A stretch of 64,000 nt of DNA from Pilasporangium apinafurcum. Taxonomy: Eukaryota > Oomycota > Peronosporomycetes > Pythiales > Pythiaceae. The translations under genes were made by a program, and so were the position numbers. The stretch is from positions 120,312 to 184,311 of the forward strand of contig BCKE01000006.1 of NCBI GenBank assembly GCA_001600495.1, read 5' to 3'. Shown piece after piece: positions 23,313 through 35,138 of this stretch. Position 1 is the stretch's first letter. Each line of letters opens with the position of its first letter. The notes beneath the pieces were generated by a model, which was not told where the DNA came from, ran no database searches, and worked only from the letters and a program-made list of their open reading frames with translations.

Positions 23313-23581
23313 GCCTTCCAATGCGTACATCTCACTCCAGTTTGACCAACGACAAGAACAACAGCACAGGGGAGAGCGATAATCGTAGTCCAAGCGGGTT
23401 CTTTCTGTTGCCACTTTAACATCAACGATAAGTACACGCGTCATCAAATATATAGTATAGTACCTTTCATAAATCTTCTTACACCTTCTCGTTTGCATGT
23501 GATCATATTGCACTCCTAGTCGGTCGAATCATGCAGCCATTGTAACTTCCATTGCTTCAATCGTTATCACAAGTCACTAAA

Positions 23582-24374
23582 ATGAGGGTTGTCAAGTTAT
23601 TTTTCTCTTCATTCTGCAAGAAGTTGATCATGAAGCTGCTGCTGTCGTCACAGCTTGCGTTGTGCGTCTCGACCGCTACGAATTGGCGCGTGTGGGTTGT
23701 GTCCCTAGGTCTGCTGTATGTGGCATTCCAGACACACCACCTGCCGAAGAGCGTTGGGCGAATTGTTGGTCGCATATATTTCTATCCGATGTGGCCATTT
23801 ACCTATTTGGCGAGAAGGAATGACTACTGGACTCTTATGGACTCGCACGTGCTGCTTGGTGCTGCTCCCATGCCATTCATGCACCACGTTGAGGCACTTT
23901 ATACGCGTGGCGTACGTGCAGTCGTGAATTTATGCGATGAATACGGTGGGCCCGTGGGACAATACAAGAAACACCACATGCAGCAGCTTTACTTACCCAC
24001 TATTGTATGGGCAAACCGTTATGCTCTTGAGGATGAACATGTTGTCATGACTACTAACGATTATCTTGTGCATGCATACACGATGCTAGGACCATACAGA
24101 GCCATCATTAGAAGATATTGAGACCGCGATCACCTTCATCAAGGAGAAGAAAGAGAGCGGTGTCCGCGTGTATGTGCATTGCAAAGGTGGTAACGGACGC
24201 AGTGCGGCTGTCGTCTTCTGCTGGCTGCTCTACGCACGTGGCTTTACACTCCAGGAAGCTCAAGAATACATGAACGAAAAGCGCAGCGTCCGAAAGAAAT
24301 TGTACCAACAGCCAAACGTCATTGCGTACTACAACAAACTACACACGAATCCCACCAAAACCGGTTTATCATAG
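23582..24374 (+). CDS. PTPMT1-like dual-specificity phosphatase, membrane-anchored
   Basis: Exons 23582-24004 and 24090-24374 are separated by an 85-bp phase-0 intron and encode 235 aa. The intron is set by the conserved junction LPTI|DHTEPSLEDI. The N-terminus has hydrophobic segments (VWVVSLGLLYVAFQ) that could anchor or target the protein. The phosphatase domain has the P-loop HCKGGNGRSAAV (HCx5R, catalytic Cys and Arg present) and upstream the conserved VVNLCDEYGG block carrying the general-acid region. Closest in pattern are PTPMT1-type phosphatidylglycerophosphate phosphatases, which act in cardiolipin synthesis. That substrate is an inference; other lipid or protein phosphatases of the DUSP clan remain possible. 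An ATG at 23630 is an alternative start. Confidence 0.82.
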
Positions 24375-24556
24375 CATTCCGTTGAATAGCTTTCTTACCT
24401 TACACCATGTGCTTCTGCCGAGTGTGAGCATATGGATCTGCAATTCTTCACAGAGTCAAATACATGATCGAAACCAACCAACACTGGATTTTGCTTGGCG
24501 CCATCATCTGTCTATTAATTACCTACATATGATCCCTTCCCGTCACTGGACCGAGT

Positions 24557-27500
24557 TTATCGGCGATAGTATTTATCAAAGCTGCTGTACAATAGCTCCC
24601 GATCGTACGCTGTCCTTGTCGTGGTATCGGAGAGCACATTGTATGCTGCAGTCATTTCCTTGAACAATTCTGAATCGCTTGTGGACTTTGCTTTGTCTAC
24701 ATTAGAATTGCCACATCATAATGATGAGTTAATATTGAGTCAAAGTAGTCGATAATCCTTTAATCTGTTCTTACCTGGATGGTATGTCAGTGCCAACTTG
24801 CGATATGCTTTTTTGATATCGTCACTGCTGGCTGTCTTAGCAACACCCAAAACTTCATAATGAGTGCGCGCTTGATGCTTCGAATGTGCAAACGATTTTG
24901 AACGCTGCTGACTGTCTGGGTTACTCTTTGGTTGTGATCTGCTGGTCCCGTTACTACGATAGTCCTTGAAAAATGTGTTGTCATCCCATGCATAGTGACG
25001 ATTCTGCTGCTGTGATTTTCTGTTCTGTTGTCGTTCTTGCTCTGCTCGCCTTGTAGCCTCTGCTCGATTCTTCAAATCTTTTAGTTCCTTCTCCATTGCT
25101 GCTTTTGCCTGTTGACGCTCCTTTTCAATATCAGCAACGGACCCAGACGACGAATCACGGGGTTGCTCCTTTAGGTACTGGGTAAAATCTTCAATAGCTT
25201 GAGGATATTTCTTTAGCGCAACAAAGCAACGCGCGCGCCGTAATAATGCTCGTGGATATTTGGGTTTGCGTTGTAGTGCTTCCTCACAGTCAAGCAGAGC
25301 AGTGTGATACCGTTCTAATCCCATCAACGCCGCGGCACGATTGCAGTAAATCACGGCACAGTATTCATCATGCTGAGGATCCACCTCTAGTGCCTGTGAG
25401 TATATCTGAATCGCACGCTGGAATTCATTTCGTTTAAACTGTTCGTTGGCTTTATGTTTCAAATCCTTCAAATCGTGCCACTGTCGCTTCAACTGAATTA
25501 CCTTCGAGCTGCAAGGAGCCAGATGTTCCAATGTGCTAAGCAATTCGGTCGCGTCTTCCACTTTATTTTGATAGTGGAGTGCCATTGCCCAGTATAATCC
25601 TAGTTCAACTCCGATGAAAGATATCTCGCGCTCCGGCTTTGACTTTTCTGAAACGTTACCCTTGCTGCCATTTTGATTCTTGCCATGAATTGTTTCTTGC
25701 TTGTTTACAAGATCTCGGCAATATCGTGTGATTTGAAGGTAGTTCCTGTACACAAGAAATGTAGACCATAAGACAACAGAATATACAAAGCAAACCCATC
25801 TATCTCATGTGAAACGTACTTTTGTTGTAGTAAGACTTGAACCTTTTGAACTTGAAGTTGGCGACTACTCGGTGCTATAATTAATGCCTCTTCCAAATGC
25901 ATAAGCGCTTTCTTCAGCGCAAGTGCATCGATACTCCACTTGATTTCTCCCTGCAACTTTGAGAGCTTTTCAATCGAAGCCTCCATTTTTTGTATTGACG
26001 CAAGGTCGGTTGGATCGGCATCTTTATTGTTGCTCTCGATTAACAAATGTTTTGCTTTCGCAATATTCTGCTTTGCATGAACAATATCACCAAGCAAAAT
26101 TTGTATACGACACAACCGCAAGTAAGCTCGTGTATACGATGGGTCGACCTCTATAGAGCTCCGACACTCGCGTTGAGCATCCGAAATCTGCATTAGCATC
26201 ATCAATGATGCCGCACGGTTGGAATGCAGTTTGGCCTTATCTTTCATCACCTCTTCCGTCCTGAATTCTGGATACTGTTCAATTAACGACTCTAATACTT
26301 CAATACTTAGTCGGTAGCATTCAGCAGCGTCCCTGTAGTTTCGATCTGCGTACGCAATTCCACCAAGTCGCTTTAATTCTGCCCAGTCTCGGTCATCGTC
26401 TTCTTTATCACCATTCATCTTCTCGTCGTCATCTACCTCAGAACTCTCAGATTCACTTACTGTTTTAGCTCCATCCTGTCTATATGGTGATGTCTCACGA
26501 GGACGCGCTGCACGAAGTATTCGTCGTTGGGGGGCTACTGGAGGGTTGCTACCAATGTTAAAATTTGATTGTGCCGTTGAAGACTGACCAAACACTGACG
26601 TAGTAGCTGCTTGCTGAGTCGAAGTGTTGGGTATGGAAGAAATACCATCCTTCGACGACATCCCAGGTGCTTTAAACACATAGGAAGATTGTCTTCGAGA
26701 TGATTTATCTTCACGTCGGTCAACAGATGCAAATGACAGTTCCTTCGCATTCCGATGGAAACCAAACGATGTCGTTTTGCTGTTGGAGTCAATACCAAAA
26801 CTAAACTTTGGTTTTTGTTCTTTACCACCAGCGCCACCACTTACGGTACCAAACGTGAATGCCTCCGGCGTGTGCACGTTACTCCTCGCAGACGCAGATG
26901 TGAAGAACGGATTCACGGACGGAGTGCTGCCAAATGTAAACTTTCCCGGTTGCTTAGATGCCGTAGTTGATGTTGTACTTCCATCATTGCCAAACTGGAA
27001 TGGGACCGTAGGAGACGGTTTAGGATCCGATTGAGCATGTGCTGTACTTGGATTTGTACTGCCCTTTGTGATGGAATTCAATTTTCGACGTGCTCGACTT
27101 TTTGATGAAATCCGAGCGGGTTCATCTGCATTCGCTCCCGCACTACCAATATGGAAATCTCCAAATGTTGATTTCAACCTATCAACTTTCGGACCAGTGG
27201 ATGATGGAGGGTTGCCGTCTTGGTTGCCAAACTGAAATGGAGCTACAGGAGTCTTCATTCCAAATGAAAATTGGCCACCTGTAGTCGGACTGGGTTTCGC
27301 TGGAGTCCTTAGAGGTTCACTAGGTGACCAACCAAACACGTTTGTCGTCATTTTCGTCGACGAATTTGAGTTTGTACTTGTACTTCCAAAGGTAAATGAA
27401 GCCGATTTTGTTGCCGTGGATGGTGTCGTATGTATACTTGGTGTTGAAAATCCAAACTTAAACACATTGCCGGAAGCATTCGCGTCATTATTTTCTTGAT

Positions 27501-29565
27501 TTCCTGTAGATCTTTCCCCGCAATCTGGTGTTGTAATCCCAGCCATAGCAGAGTCTTGGGGAGGTGATTGGAAGAGTGATTTCTTTGCTTGGTATCCACG
27601 TAACTCAAACTGGGCAGTTGGTGGATTAGAAAAAGTTGCATCACCGAATGACGGAGCTTTCACCTGCGCTGTGGTATTCAGCTTCCGCCTTCTCCCTGCA
27701 GCGGCTGGAGTTCGTTCATGAGAACGGTCCATTAACCCAGGTGAAAAGCAATCACGAGTGGTAGAGGTTTTATCGTGATTGCTCATGTTACCGAATCCTC
27801 TGGCAGTAGACGCGTTCGATTGGGTAGCGGTCGGGGAAAACAAGGGTTCCTTTTGGTCTGCATCGGATTGTAATCCAAAACCGAATATCGTAGACGAAAA
27901 GCTATTTAGTTTCTTTGCCGTGGAATTTGAAGAAATGGTCGATTCTGCAGCTGAAGTAGATCCACCAAAACCTGTCGCATCACCATCTCGACTGGAGAAG
28001 TTTCGAGGCTTTATTTCCCTCATGGTAGTGATGTCACCAAATTCTGATTTTGAATTAGGATCGGTTAAGTTTGATTGACTTCCAACTGATACACTCTCTG
28101 TCCCATTTCTCGAAACACCAATACCATTGGGAAATGCAGTGGTTCCATCTTCAGAAGACACACTCTGCATATCTGTGTCATCACCCGGTGAATTCTTCGC
28201 TTTCCCAAACGTAAACGATGACCCTCCAAAAGTGGTCGATCCGAACTCCAATGGGGTCGTAGAGCCAGACCCAAACGTAAATGCAGAAAAATGAGATGCC
28301 GTTGGTTGCGTGTGTGACGATTCCGAACTGTCCGATGTGGTTTTACTACTTTCAGCTGGCATAGTACCATTTCCGATCGGCCAAGATACTCGTCCACCCA
28401 GTGGCTTCGTAGGAGATGTTACTAAGCGTTGTCGTCGAAATGGTGAATGGCGCTGGCTCCTCATTCTTGTTTTCTTCGTAGGGAAAAGAGACGAACCGGG
28501 TAATACGTCGCTCTTTCGAGCTTCATCAGTTGAAAAGCTGGATCCAATGTCAGGTTTGTCCCATTGAGACCATCGATCTTTCATCTCATTGAATGCGCTT
28601 TGCGCAAATGAAGTCTTGAACTGACTCGCTGGGGTCGTATACCCTACATTTTTCGATGGGGAGACAACACTGGCTGATGTAACAATGTGAGGAAGTGCAC
28701 TTTTCTCATCCCCATCATCTTCTTCTAGATCCATGGGGCTCGCACCTCCATCCGAAAATTGTTCAGTCTGTACATCCGATTTTGTACTGTTGACTGGACT
28801 GGTGACTCCGAATGCGAACACTGGCTGCTGCTGGGAATGTGTAATCTTTCCTCCTGTATTACCCACCATGTCTGACCTCATTTTAATGTCCCGCTGCCGC
28901 ACTTTTCTGCGAAAAACGTTTTCATCGAATGCCGATCGCAAGTTATCGGCATTCTGGACGCTGTTGATCTCCACTGACGACGATGATAAATCGTTGGATC
29001 CTGAACGTTGTCCAAAGGCGAACGTGGTTGATGCTGTTGGTATGGACGTAACATTGTCGGAGCATGATGACGTGGAGATGTTACTATCGCTGGCAGCACC
29101 GCTACTGGGACTGGAAGCTGCCGTGGTTCCTGTTGATGTCGCTGTGCTGGCAGACGCACTATTAGCTCCTGTGGTTTTCTCTGTGACCACCTGATACGAG
29201 GTTGACACTTTGACTGTTCTTGCACCACTTGTTGGATCTTTCTTCACGTGTTTCTCCACCATAAACGTTTCTTTCACCACAGGACTACTCGTTGACGAAG
29301 ACGCGTCTCCCATCGATCCATTTGGCGTCTGTGGTGGCGTTTGCATTATATTACCAGATGACATGGCAGACGATGGTGAATCACAATAGAGCGACGAAGA
29401 ATCCGACCGTGAACTACGTGTGGAGCGTATCGTCCTCGAATCTTCACCTTCATCGCGAAACCGCGCCTTCCACTGCCGTGACTCTCGGAATTCCTGCTCT
29501 TCTTCGTCGTCAAAATCTGCCAATTCGTCCTCTGAACTGTCGGAATACTCAACCAGCTTAACCAT
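24557..29565 (-). CDS. FG-repeat / TPR / J-domain fusion protein (about 1,618 aa)
   Basis: Three exons: 29565-25820, 25745-24775 and 24696-24557; phases close exactly to 1,618 aa. The first ~1,050 residues are an acidic start ([17 protein letters not shown]) then a Ser/Thr-rich domain with about 18 FG motifs, mostly FxFG (FAFG, FTFG, FSFG, FQFG, VFGWSP), as in nuclear-pore nucleoporins. From about residue 1,080 come TPR repeats ([51 protein letters not shown]). The C-terminus is a J domain ([20 protein letters not shown]) whose HPD is split by intron 2: TYHP|DKAKST, then the short last exon with [10 protein letters not shown] and first TPRs share one exon, so the fusion is not an assembly join. 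It resembles DNAJC7 fused to an FG nucleoporin. Probable pore-associated Hsp70/Hsp90 co-chaperone (inference). Confidence 0.85.
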
Positions 29566-30119
29566 TTTTTACAAACCCAGTTATTCACCCACTATACACA
29601 AGCAAAAAAGACCCGAAATTACGGCAATTCACTTTGTAAGCAAGCTAGACAACCATTTATTGGGCTCACTCGCAATGAAAGTTCAACACCCCGCAGCAAA
29701 CTTTGGAGGGGCAAATTTCACAATCACAGGCCACAAAAAACTGGGACATCAACATACCTGGTCGGTCGATCTTGTACGTGAGAATCCAGTAGATAGCCCC
29801 AAATTGACTCCAACACACAGAAATGCCGCCTCAAGGCACCACCTCCACCAGCGCGGGTTTCCTCCCGCTTTTTTCTTCCACACTCTTATAGGTGGGCAGA
29901 TGAAAGAGGTGACGCGAGCAAATACTAATACCTACGAAATAGAATACCCTATCAAAACAAATACTTTCAGTTCAAAAATCATAGTTGTCAAACCATTCGT
30001 ATTCTGAGATTTTGCACACTAATTCAAGGGTTACTTCAAACTCGATCTTGAAACGCCACAATCGACTGGCCCGCACAAAATGAACATGCAGTAGAGGTCT
30101 ATTTGGTTGTTTATGAGAT
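29566..30119. other. Intergenic, fusion-gene promoter side
   Basis: There are about 550 bp between the 5' end of the FG-TPR-J gene and the 3' end of the RRP15 gene, both on the minus strand. An ORF spanning 29420-30007 is mostly antisense to the fusion gene and lacks family features. I see no other signal. Confidence 0.5.
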
Positions 30120-31262
30120 TTATGTTCGTTTGACTTTCTTTGCACCGCCTTTTCTAGAACCTGATGATGATGATGTTCGCCGCTTACCGTCGGCTTTACC
30201 TGCTGTTGTGCTCGCATCTTCGTCGCTATCCAACCCTTCAGCAGCGTTTTTCCATGCTGCATCCTCTACAGCTTCGACTTCATCGTCTTCCTGACGCACG
30301 CGCCCTGGCTCCGTACCGTGCGTAGCGTCCCAGTCTTTCAATTTGGCACCCATCATGTAGTCATCCTGGACGACGGACCATGTACTCTTTGAAGCTGGCG
30401 TTGCTGTCGGTGTGGTAGAGGTGCTGGTCACTGCCTTCTGAGATGCCTTCAAGAGACCCAGGAAGTTATCCTTTGACATTTCTTTCACTGTAGTTATATG
30501 ATCACAAACATGGTAGAGACCAACGGAAAATTAGTAATTACAGTGGTAAAGTCATGCATTCGAGCACACCATTACTCTACCTTTCTTGTCGTTTTTGTCG
30601 TCCTTCGTACTGCCTGTTGCATGCTGGTGCTTCGCAATTGCATTGAACAGTGCTACCACTATAATAGACCAATTGAGAGGTTGTAAGATGCATACATCAG
30701 CCCAGACACCCATATAAATCCACGCAAAATACCATCACATACCTCCTTTCGTTGCAATCATGCGCAGCTTGCGGTCTTGTACCAGTGTCGTGTGGTCTGG
30801 AATTACCATATCCTTCTGTTCCTTCATACGCTTCTCGGCAGCACTCAGTCTCGCGGTCTTGATTTCTTTCTTCTCGTTCTGGATCTCACGCATGCGTGCT
30901 GTTGTCCGCTTCGCAAGGATCGGCTGTGCATCTTCCGCCACGTTTTGCTGCAAAATTTTACTCATAGCATCACCAAAACCCACCGCCTCTAATTCTTCAT
31001 CACCGTCATCGTCTTCGTCACCACCGAAATCGTCTGCAGGGTCCACTTCTTTGTCTTCTTCTTCGTCGTCATTATTATCAGCTGGATCATCACTATTGCC
31101 GGAATGCTCTTCCTCCTCCTCATCTTCAGTAGGTTCAGCGTCGGATCCACTGATATCTCCATCGCTATGCACTACGTCCTTTATCTTCTCTTCTGGTACA
31201 TCCACACCGCTCTTTGGACTCTTCATAGTCACGTTAACCGCAACGCTCGCCGCCGCCATCAT
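30120..31262 (-). CDS. RRP15: Ribosomal RNA-processing protein RRP15
   Basis: Exons 31262-30743, 30658-30581 and 30487-30120 (minus strand, both introns phase 1) encode 321 aa. The N-terminal half is a long acidic Asp/Glu run typical of nucleolar proteins. The conserved RRP15 core follows: FGDAMSKILQQ, PILAKRTTARMREIQNEKKE, VQDRKLRMIATKG, then, across intron 1, VVALFNAIAKHQ. The C-terminus is Lys/Ser-rich (KRRTSSSSGSRKGGAKKVKR), a likely nucleolar signal. RRP15 is a pre-60S factor needed for 27S pre-rRNA processing. The 78-bp middle exon was found from conservation of the ATKG-VVALFNAI junction. Confidence 0.88.
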
Positions 31263-31581
31263 CTACACACACTTCCTGTGGTGGTAATTGTCAATATTGC
31301 TGCCACCAATCGATGCCTTCTCGAGCAATTGTCGACAAATATAATAAAACCTCATTATTAGGTTTTGTTATATTTTAGACAATTTTGACATTGTTGACAG
31401 GACAGCTACACTATCACTTCAAATAAGTATCGCCCATTTACCCAATGAGATTGATTGTCGAAACTTAACTGAGATTGACAAACTTGAAGAGCTATTTCCC
31501 AGTTGATACGCAAAGACTGACAAGGATCACCTTCTCACTCGTCCATAAGCTGCCAAACGGTGACGAAAGAAAGTGAGAAAA
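31263..31581. promoter_or_regulatory. Short divergent promoter, RRP15 and GS-hydroquinone reductase
   Basis: A 319-bp interval between divergent starts. It has an imperfect palindrome ('ataaaacctcattattaggttttgtta', about 31341-31370) that could form a hairpin or operator-like site; its role is unknown. Confidence 0.45.
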
Positions 31582-32816
31582 ATGACGACCAAGGCATTCG
31601 TCTCGACGTCTACGAAGGGGGCCTTCGTTCGTGAAGTGAGCAAATTCCGCAACTGGGTTGAACGTAGCCCATCCGCTTCGTTCCCTGCAGGTAAATAAAT
31701 CTATATTCTCCCCCATCTTTTTTACAAATGATGATAAAAGAATATTCTCATCCCCAAATATCTGGTGATTTGTTTCTTGAACAGAGGCGAATCGGTACCA
31801 TCTTTATGTTTCACTCGCTTGTCCCTGGGCGTCACGATGTCTTGCAACCATGTACATGAAGCATCTTGATTCCATCATCGGTTTGTCGATCGTGCATCCG
31901 GTTTTCCAGCGCACTCGACCAGATGATGCCGAAGATACACACGCCGGATGGGGATTTGTCCATCCAGACGTGACACCTTCACTACCAGGACCATCGGGTT
32001 TGGGTGACTACTCTTCGAGAGGAAGTATTCCAGATACGGTTAACAATGCGCGATTTGTGCGCGACCTCTATGAAATGTGTTCCAGTGAGAAGACCCGCTA
32101 CACTGTGCCTGTGCTCTGGGACAAGCATCAGCGCACCATCGTCTCGAACGAATCGGCCGACATCGTGCGTATGTTCAATTCTGAATTCAATGAGTTGGTG
32201 TCACCTGCGGCTGCAGCTGTTGATCTGTACCCTGAACCACTTCGTGCTGAGATCGATGACATCAATGAGTGGATTTACAACGACATCAGCAACGGTGTCT
32301 ACAAGTCCGGCTTTGCCTCAAGCCAAGAGGCCTACGATGAGGCTGTCACGAAATTGTTTGAATCACTGGACCGCGTAGAAGAGATTCTCTCTAAACATCG
32401 CTATTTGGTTGGTGACACGTTCACTGAAGCAGATCTGCGCTTGTTCACGACGCTGATTCGATTCGATGAAGTCTACTACGTGCACTTCAAGACCAATAAG
32501 AAACGTATCCATGATTATCCGAACCTGAGCAACGTAAGTGGAGAGTCTATTTGTTGATCAAAACCTCTATGGTGGTGATATTTGACTTATGTGATGTATG
32601 GAATGCGCTTGTGTGTTTGTGCAGTATGTGCGCGACCTATATCAAATGCCACCCATTCAAAAGAGCGTCGATATAGAGCATATCAAACTCCATTATTATG
32701 GGTCGCACACGCATCTGAATGCGTTTGGTATTATCCCAGTCGGACCGGGTTACAATTTCAGTCTCCCACATGACCGTGACCGCTTCAAAGAGGCGAAAGT
32801 GCCAAAATTTGAGTAA
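31582..32816 (+). CDS. Glutathionyl-hydroquinone reductase (Xi-class GST, ECM4/YqjG-like)
   Basis: Exons 31582-31690, 31785-32533 and 32625-32816 encode 349 aa. The diagnostic active-site motif is LACPWAS, with the catalytic Cys of Xi-class glutathione transferases, preceded by EANRYHLYVS. Other family blocks are RFVRDLYEMCS, VPVLWDKHQRTIVSNESADI (glutathione-binding loop with the ES pair), SNGVYKSGFA, and VGDTFTEADLRLFTTLIRFD in the helical domain. These enzymes reduce glutathionyl-hydroquinones and handle quinone stress. No signal peptide is seen, so it is probably cytosolic. The first exon was located by the RSPSASFPA|EANRYHLY junction. Confidence 0.92.
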
Positions 32817-35138
32817 ATTGCAAAAACATTTGAACTCCGTCTTGATACTACCATCCTAGCAGATGCGTATATCTCCGTTTAGTGCGTGAAGGTGTTCAAT
32901 TTCACGATAACTCGAGACTACAGCGGACTCGTGGCGGTTTTTATAAGGTCTTGCTAATATTCATGATATGTAATGCATGCTTTTTCTCGTTTTCATCCTT
33001 GTCCGTTGGCTAGACGATCTATGACTTAGCATCTAGTATCCATCGTTGTTTGATGCACTGCGTCTCACGTATTCGAACATCCCATCCAACATCAACACGC
33101 GGTTTGCAGAGCGACTGCCATTGTCATCACAATGCATCAACTTTCGCAACTTGCACGCCTGCTCACGTGTGATCTCCATCGCATTTGCTATCGTTATAGC
33201 ATCATGGATGCACATCGAATAGAGCGTGGCTTGTTCGACCACCATTCTATCGTCGCCGACCACCATGTAAAGATGCTTGTGAACTGCAGGTTAAACAAAC
33301 GGCGCACAAGCACAACCAGCATGTCACGTCCTGCAACAACAACTCGACGTTCTCGAGTGCGTGACTGAAAGTTGTGCATGATAATACTGTCACCAGTAGA
33401 TCATCAGTACTTATGAATAAAGCATCGCTCCTCCGCATGACAAACGCCAGTTGCTTCATGTACCTACATATTATGATTTTGTTCATTCGAAGTGGATCTG
33501 AGGCCACTCGCGCGCAATGTACCAGGTGATAGCTTTGATGTATACAGTGACCGTGATCGGTAACGGCTACAGGTAGAGTGCATAATACGACATATTGTAG
33601 CACATACACACTCGACCAGTGCAGATGTCTAGGCAAACGATACCGAGTGCGTGGCCTGGTAGCCAACATGCTCATTGCCTCTTGTGTTATACACGGCTGT
33701 CGAATTGAATACAATCACGTCCTGGCTCTTTATGACTGTCTGTAATGATCTTCGAAACGCTCGCTGCATCCACATGATGTTGATGCTGCGTGACGAGTTG
33801 CCTATGATGGGATAACGAGTGTTGCCAAATGAGCAGTATCCTCGATCATGCTGTTGGTGCATTTAGTTGGAATGCGCGAGTCCTTGGTGGTTGAAGTCAT
33901 GGCCCCATGCACAACGTCATCCGTTGTCTCATCCATTAAGCCAACGACTACCAGCAACGGTAGATAATCGACTATGTCTGCATCTCCGTTTCTATTAGTT
34001 CAACTGGCTTTGACTTCATTGCCTCCATTGTAGACCCATCGTCGGTCGTCCAGTTCGCCATTATGTTCACACAGAATTGGTCATAATCGACGATGGTGTT
34101 GGTGACCAAGAGCTGTTCGTGGTTATGAAGCTATTCAATGTTTTCGTATGCGAGCTGTAGCAATAGAAACGGCGATGCGAAATGTGCCTGGCGGCCCATG
34201 ACCCGATGGGAAATCAACTGTGGAATACCTTATAGTACAACGCTTTGGTAAATACACTGCGGATGTGATGGATTGGTCAATTACTATCAAGCTCTTGCAT
34301 ATACCTACACAAACTAGCGAAAGGAACCGGCCATGATCAAGCTGAGGATTTGCTCGTTGGTAGAGACAGTGCAGCAAAGTTGCGCGACTGACGAAGTGCG
34401 CTGGAGCAAACGATGAATAACACGATTTTTATCCTCGTTTATCATGCCGCCAAGTCGCTGAAAACGAGGCAGATATGATTTTTTGTTAATAGCTGGAAGA
34501 CCATCTTCGCGGTGCCACCTCCTTCTCGATGTTTTCAGTATGTCTCAGTGTCAGGACAATAGCTACTTGTTCCATCATCGGCATAGCGATAGAGCATCGG
34601 AGAAGGAATCGATTGCGACGCTTGCCGAGGTACAGACAGTCATCTGTAATGCCAACGATTACTCTGCTCACATTTTCACAGTGTCACATAAGATAACGTA
34701 AACGAATATGCACTCACCACTATGTACAAGAGATGTGCTCACAAGAGAACACATACACAGCTTTTTTTAAGGCACAGAAACTAAGCAATACCAGTACACA
34801 AGGACTTATGTCCCAACTATGATGGCATCCCATGAAAAAAGCCAAATGATGGTAGCGAACTGGAAATTCCCATCTTGGATATATGGTTTTATAGGTCTTG
34901 CTTTTTTCGGCATTTGGATTGCTATACGAGCCAATTGCGCTTTCATTGTTATTCCACATACATACCGCTACTCAATTCCTTTGCCTTCGGGATTCAATCC
35001 CTATGTTGATCGTTTCTATCGACTTTCTGCTGTACTGATACCACTTGTCAGTCCTTTTCCTCGTCTACAGATCTCATTTTCCTGTAGTTCATAATCATAT
35101 CATACTTCCCTTCTCATAAGTGAGCATGGCATATGGTA
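32817..35138. other. Gap holding a dead START/zinc-finger gene
   Basis: The interval between the reductase and the intact START-like gene contains the pseudogene at 33033-34205 and otherwise no supported gene. A 91-codon plus-strand ORF at 34819-35094 with one hydrophobic segment (WIYGFIGLAFFGIWIAI) is possible but unsupported. Confidence 0.5.
33033..34205 (-). pseudogene. START-like/zinc-finger protein pseudogene
   Basis: Fragments in different minus-strand frames follow the same order as the intact gene at 35139-36416. Near 34140-34200 is the counterpart of the N-terminal FPPLQLTQQD segment. At 33629-33862 IMWMQRAF...VIKSQDVIVF..T matches IKWMQHSF...LMKDRDLVFLEST, and GYQATHSVSFA matches GFQVAHSVAFA. 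At 33033-33266 CIHDAITIANAMEITREQ matches CTHDAMTTTSAWKIARQE. The zinc-finger part is largely lost and frames shift repeatedly. It is a tandem duplicate that decayed after duplication. Start and end are approximate. Confidence 0.75.

Noticed and set aside
29420-30007. 195-codon plus-strand ORF overlapping the start of the FG-TPR-J gene
   Set aside because: Mostly antisense to a well-supported exon, with no family features.
34819-35094. 91-codon plus-strand ORF with one hydrophobic segment
   Set aside because: A single hydrophobic helix in an AT-rich gap is weak evidence, and no homology is recognised.
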